Shown here in pieces: positions 6,156-9,394 of a stretch of DNA of 9,394 nucleotides; positions within the stretch are counted from its first letter, which is position 1; every line of letters starts with the position of its first letter. The stretch comes from Lachnoclostridium sp. UBA739. Lineage in GTDB: Bacteria; Bacillota_A; Clostridia; Lachnospirales; Lachnospiraceae. Position numbers and translations under genes: made by a program. The stretch covers positions 1-9,394 of the forward strand of contig DBKX01000125.1 of NCBI GenBank assembly GCA_002297865.1, read 5' to 3'. The notes beneath the pieces were generated by a model. It saw nothing but the letters and a program-made list of their open reading frames with translations. It was not told where the DNA came from and ran no database searches.

Positions 6156-7382
6156 ATGATAAAAGTATATAAAAACTGCAATAACATAAAACTCACATGT
6201 TACTTTATACAAAGTAATCAGGATTCGGAACTATTTAGTTCTTCACTTTTAGTAAAAGTAGGTTCTTTATGTGATCCTAAAAATAAATCTGGATTAGCAC
6301 ACTATGTTGAACATATGAATATGAATTTTGATAAATTCAATTTAGAAGAGATGGATGGTTTTATGAATTGTTTTGCATATACGAATTATTATGCAACAGT
6401 GTATGAAATGACTAGTAATAGTAGAAAAATTGAGCAAAGCCTTATAATAATAAAAAATATTTTGAATGGAAATTATCTATTAGAAGAAAAACTTGAAGCA
6501 GTTAGAAAAGATATCATAAAAGAATGGAATCGAACGAATAGAATGTGTAAAGGGTTGATATCAAATGCTTTATTTCACAATAGTATTTATGAAGAACAAG
6601 CTCCTTTAGGTAATATTAATGATATTAATTCAATTACATTTGACGATATAAAAGATTTTTTTGCAAAGTGGTATGTACAGCAAAATATAGAACTGCAGAT
6701 TATATGTAGTGGAGAAGAGAAGGACGTTGATTCAATACTAAAAAAGCAAGGATTTAAGGAATCAAATTCTCCATTTGAACCTCACCAGAAATGGGAAAGG
6801 GAAACGGATAATTTTAGTTTTTCTGAAGATACTTTAGTTAATATTTATACAGGAAACAAATATGAGAATGAAACTAGGATATTCTATAAACTTTCGTATA
6901 TCCATTTGTTAAAAGAGCTTGGAGTGGATGAGAAGTATTACAAATGCATGTGTGATATTATTAGCGACGTCTTAACTCTTTATTTACGTGACAGTATAGA
7001 AGCAGTCAATACGAGTTATATTGATTTCATTGATTTTTCGAAGGATATTGTTATTATGCTTATTAATATAAAATGTAAAAATTGGAATCATTCTGGAGTA
7101 GATATAAATAATTTTCTAGATGGTTTTGGTGAATGGATTAAAATAAATCTCGATTCTATTAAACAACAATATTTTTGTGCTGTTAAGGAAAAAGCAGAGA
7201 CAATTGAAGAAGTAAAACTAAAATTATATTCGCATTTTATATTTGGGAGAACATTTGTAGAATTATCAGATGAACAGTTCTTTGTAAATGAACAATTAAG
7301 CAAAATAAATGCAAATAGATTACAAGAAATAGTAAATAGTTTGTTGAACAATGCACAGAAAAAGATTGTAATAATAAATTAA
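6156..7382 (+). CDS. M16-family zinc peptidase, probable RiPP leader peptidase
   Basis: This 408-residue protein carries the inverted zinc motif HxxEH of M16 peptidases as His49-Tyr-Val-Glu52-His53 in SGLAHYVEHM. The likely third zinc ligand is Glu123 in DIIKEWNR, about 70 residues further on, as the family requires. The length fits a single-chain M16B-type protein with two homologous halves that would need to pair. M16 proteins are found in other radical SAM peptide systems, for example AlbE/AlbF for subtilosin and PqqF, where they trim peptides. Here it probably removes the MKLVNPVGR leader; the cut site is not evident. The ATG at 6156 has GAGGTG (6141-6146) 9 bases upstream; GTG 6144 overlaps that site and is less likely. 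No signal peptide is seen, so it should act in the cytoplasm. The gene is very AT-rich. Confidence 0.88.
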   Translation: MIKVYKNCNNIKLTCYFIQSNQDSELFSSSLLVKVGSLCDPKNKSGLAHYVEHMNMNFDKFNLEEMDGFMNCFAYTNYYATVYEMTSNSRKIEQSLIIIKNILNGNYLLEEKLEAVRKDIIKEWNRTNRMCKGLISNALFHNSIYEEQAPLGNINDINSITFDDIKDFFAKWYVQQNIELQIICSGEEKDVDSILKKQGFKESNSPFEPHQKWERETDNFSFSEDTLVNIYTGNKYENETRIFYKLSYIHLLKELGVDEKYYKCMCDIISDVLTLYLRDSIEAVNTSYIDFIDFSKDIVIMLINIKCKNWNHSGVDINNFLDGFGEWIKINLDSIKQQYFCAVKEKAETIEEVKLKLYSHFIFGRTFVELSDEQFFVNEQLSKINANRLQEIVNSLLNNAQKKIVIIN

Positions 7383-7405
7383 ATGATTCTAATTGAGGAA
7401 AGAAA

Positions 7406-9100
7406 ATGAAGGAAAAATTTAAATGGCTTAAAAAGTTACTTTTCCTTTTAACTCCGTATAAAAAGGAAATGATAGCTATATTTGTATTGTTACTGATATG
7501 TAGCGGGCTTAATTTACTCATACCATTAGTGAATAAGGAGATACTTGATAAAGGATTTATAGAAGGAAACTATAATTTATTATGCGAACTAGTTGCACTG
7601 GTATTTGTTTTGCAGCTGGTTTCTGCGAACTGCAAATGCATTACTGCAAAAAAACGCATATACATATCTAATGGAATCCAATTTGATTTACAAGAGAAAG
7701 CATTTCTACATATTATGAAGTTGGAAAATAGATATTTTGTAAATAAAAATACCACAGAACTTCTAGGGAGAATCGATACAGATATTCAATATATGAAAGG
7801 TATTATTGATGGGGGTTTTTTTTCAATCATCATACAATGTCTAACGGTGATTGGTGGATTAATTGGTTTATTTATGATTGATTACCGTTTAACTTTTTGT
7901 GTACTTTTATTCATACCAATTAAAGTAGTTGTAGTAAAACATATTATGAAACAGCAGGAAAAACAGGTGGGGACTTTCTTAAGAGAATCAAGTAGATTCG
8001 CAGGATGGTTTGGAGATTGTGTAAACGGCATAAGAGAAGTTAAGTTATTTCAATTAATTCATTATAAAAAGTTAGAATTTGATAAATTTTATAAAGAAAT
8101 GCTTGAGTCAAATAGAAGTATGAAAATGTTGAACCAGTATAATCAAGTGATTGACGAAAGTTTAATGTACTTTTTAATGTTTTTAATATATATGATCGGT
8201 GGAAAATTGGTTATGAATCATTCGTTAACACTTGGCAGTGTCATTACATTTATAACATATAGTGGATATGTTACAGGTCCAATAACCTTTTTTCTAAATA
8301 TAGGTGTTGATGTATCAACTTCGATACCATCAGTTAAAAGATTTTATCAGTTTATGGAAGAAGCAGAAGAGAAAGAGGTAAATTATGAAGAATCAGTTGA
8401 GATAGACAGTGTTGAGACAATAGCGTTTCAGAACGTTACTTTTTCATATGATAAAAAATGTGAAGAACAGAATCAGGCGGATAAAGTAACATTTGAGGTT
8501 GGCAAACAGTCTAAAGTTGCAATTATCGGAGAAAATGGTTCTGGGAAATCAACAATAATTAATTTATTATTAAGATTTTATACGCCAGATTCAGGAAAGA
8601 TATATATAAACAATATAGATATATCAAAATTATCATTGAATGCTTATAGGGAGTTATTTGGAGTAGTGAGCCAACAAGTGTATTTGTTTCAAGATACTAT
8701 TAGAAATAATATTTGTTTATTTAAACAGCATTCAGATGAGGAAATAATTGATATCTTGATTCAGTGTGGAATGGGTGAATTTATAGAGGAAAACGGATTA
8801 GATTATATTGTTGGAGATAATGGCTCTATGCTTTCAGGAGGACAGAAACAAAAAATTGCATTGGCACGTGCATTGATTTTAAATCGACCAATTCTTGTTT
8901 TTGATGAGGCAACATCGAATGCGGATGTATTTACAGAAGAAAAGATTTTAAATATGCTGAAAAATGAGCTAAAAGAAAAAATTGTTTTAATTGTCACTCA
9001 TAAAAGGGAAATCATTGATAAAATGGATTTCGTAATTATGCTGAAAAATGGGAGAATCAACTTTAAAGGAAACGTAAGAGAGTTAAGGCATAAAGATTAA
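7406..9100 (+). CDS. ABC exporter (fused membrane and ATPase domains), RiPP export or self-protection
   Basis: This 564-residue half-transporter should work as a homodimer. About six membrane helices lie within residues 21-298. The ATPase part has Walker A GENGSGKS (375-382), Q-loop Gln423, signature LSGGQ (476-480), Walker B with FDE (499-501) and H-loop His532. There is no C39 domain, which fits a cluster whose precursors lack GG sites and have a separate M16 peptidase. The start ATG has GAGGAAAG at 7395-7402, and the gene lies 23 bases after the M16 stop, so they are one unit. It probably exports the mature modified peptide and may also give immunity, since no other immunity gene is visible. 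It is clearly distinct from the transporter at 585-2807 and much more AT-rich than most of it. Confidence 0.92.
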   Translation: MKEKFKWLKKLLFLLTPYKKEMIAIFVLLLICSGLNLLIPLVNKEILDKGFIEGNYNLLCELVALVFVLQLVSANCKCITAKKRIYISNGIQFDLQEKAFLHIMKLENRYFVNKNTTELLGRIDTDIQYMKGIIDGGFFSIIIQCLTVIGGLIGLFMIDYRLTFCVLLFIPIKVVVVKHIMKQQEKQVGTFLRESSRFAGWFGDCVNGIREVKLFQLIHYKKLEFDKFYKEMLESNRSMKMLNQYNQVIDESLMYFLMFLIYMIGGKLVMNHSLTLGSVITFITYSGYVTGPITFFLNIGVDVSTSIPSVKRFYQFMEEAEEKEVNYEESVEIDSVETIAFQNVTFSYDKKCEEQNQADKVTFEVGKQSKVAIIGENGSGKSTIINLLLRFYTPDSGKIYINNIDISKLSLNAYRELFGVVSQQVYLFQDTIRNNICLFKQHSDEEIIDILIQCGMGEFIEENGLDYIVGDNGSMLSGGQKQKIALARALILNRPILVFDEATSNADVFTEEKILNMLKNELKEKIVLIVTHKREIIDKMDFVIMLKNGRINFKGNVRELRHKD

Positions 9101-9193
9101 AATTAGGTCTATTGGTTGTAGGAACATGTACATTTGGATCCCGCGAATAGAAATCTTGTTTTGAGTCTGTTGCAACTTTTACGCAAAGAACTG

Positions 9194-9221
9194 TTGAGAT
9201 ATAAAAGGAAGAGGCTATAAT
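9194..9221 (+). promoter_or_regulatory. Putative promoter in the downstream intergenic region
   Basis: TTGAGA (9194-9199) and a perfect TATAAT (9216-9221) are 16 bases apart. No gene follows within the window. The next feature is a hairpin about 85 bases on, so the promoter may drive a short RNA or a gene beyond the window. Confidence 0.35.
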
Positions 9222-9307
9222 ACATTTGAAATCGACTAGGATTATGTAGATATAAGATAAGTATACAGGGAAGATCCAAATGTTAAGATATTCGTTAATA
9301 GGATGAA

Positions 9308-9355
9308 AAGGATTGGATGGCATATTAAAATGTCTCCAGTCCTTATTCTGTTTTA
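9308..9355 (+). terminator. Likely Rho-independent terminator downstream of the RiPP cluster
   Basis: AAGGATTGGA (9308-9317) pairs with TCCAGTCCTT (9335-9344) with one U-G pair. After one bulged base, inner bases 9319-9323 pair with 9330-9334, giving about 15 pairs around a 6-base loop. ATTCTGTTTT follows. It lies about 208 bases after the exporter stop and would end the cluster transcript or a short local one. Bases 9101-9193 show nothing I can identify. Confidence 0.55.
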
Positions 9356-9394
9356 CTCAACATAGGTATATTCGGCTCTATGTCAAGTGTTGGG

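Noticed and set aside
7088..7521. Minus-strand open frames across the M16/ABC junction
   Set aside because: They are products of AT-rich sequence opposite two real genes, with low-complexity Phe/Ser-rich translations.
1..9394. CRISPR array, insertion sequence, tRNA or rRNA
   Set aside because: No regular spaced repeats, transposase motifs, paired terminal repeats or RNA gene signatures were seen.

Overview
The window looks like chromosomal DNA from a low-GC, Gram-positive anaerobe of the Clostridia, most likely Lachnospiraceae or a near relative. The grounds are AT-rich composition, strong GGAGG-type ribosome binding sites, use of TTG starts, and clostridial gene families. This placement is an inference. 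All genes read on the + strand, and the whole window is devoted to making and exporting small ribosomal peptides (bacteriocins/RiPPs).

Region 1 (about 1-3376) is a double-glycine peptide export cassette. A promoter-like region with inverted repeats leads into a 79-residue precursor with a 15-residue GG leader (273-512). A 12-bp hairpin follows, then a peptidase-C39 ABC transporter (585-2807) that should cut the leader after GG and export the core. Overlapping it by 11 bases is a very small HlyD-like accessory protein (2797-3315) that lacks the lipoyl and coiled-coil parts. A Rho-independent terminator closes the unit (about 3337-3376).

Region 2 (about 3377-9100) is a separate radical-SAM RiPP cluster. 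It has two paralogous Cys-rich precursors (3617-3829 and 5896-6102) sharing the leader MKLVNPVGR, a CxC pair and a CxCxC cluster. Between them is a radical SAM/SPASM peptide maturase (4312-5847). After the second precursor come a single M16-type zinc peptidase (6156-7382) and an ABC exporter without a C39 domain (7406-9100). The simplest reading is that the radical SAM enzyme installs thioether (sactipeptide or ranthipeptide) crosslinks, the M16 protein removes the leader, and the second ABC protein exports the product or gives self-protection. The precursors recall ruminococcin C-type peptides in layout, but I cannot place them in a named family.

Non-coding DNA is rich in structure. There are hairpins after each precursor gene, diverged copies of one upstream element ahead of three units, a perfect 20-bp dyad before the radical SAM gene, and a possible short transcript after the last gene. 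No regulator, dedicated immunity gene, tRNA, rRNA, CRISPR array or insertion sequence was seen. Codon usage changes sharply at about position 900 inside the C39 transporter gene, which suggests the precursor and peptidase end was exchanged onto an older ABC core.
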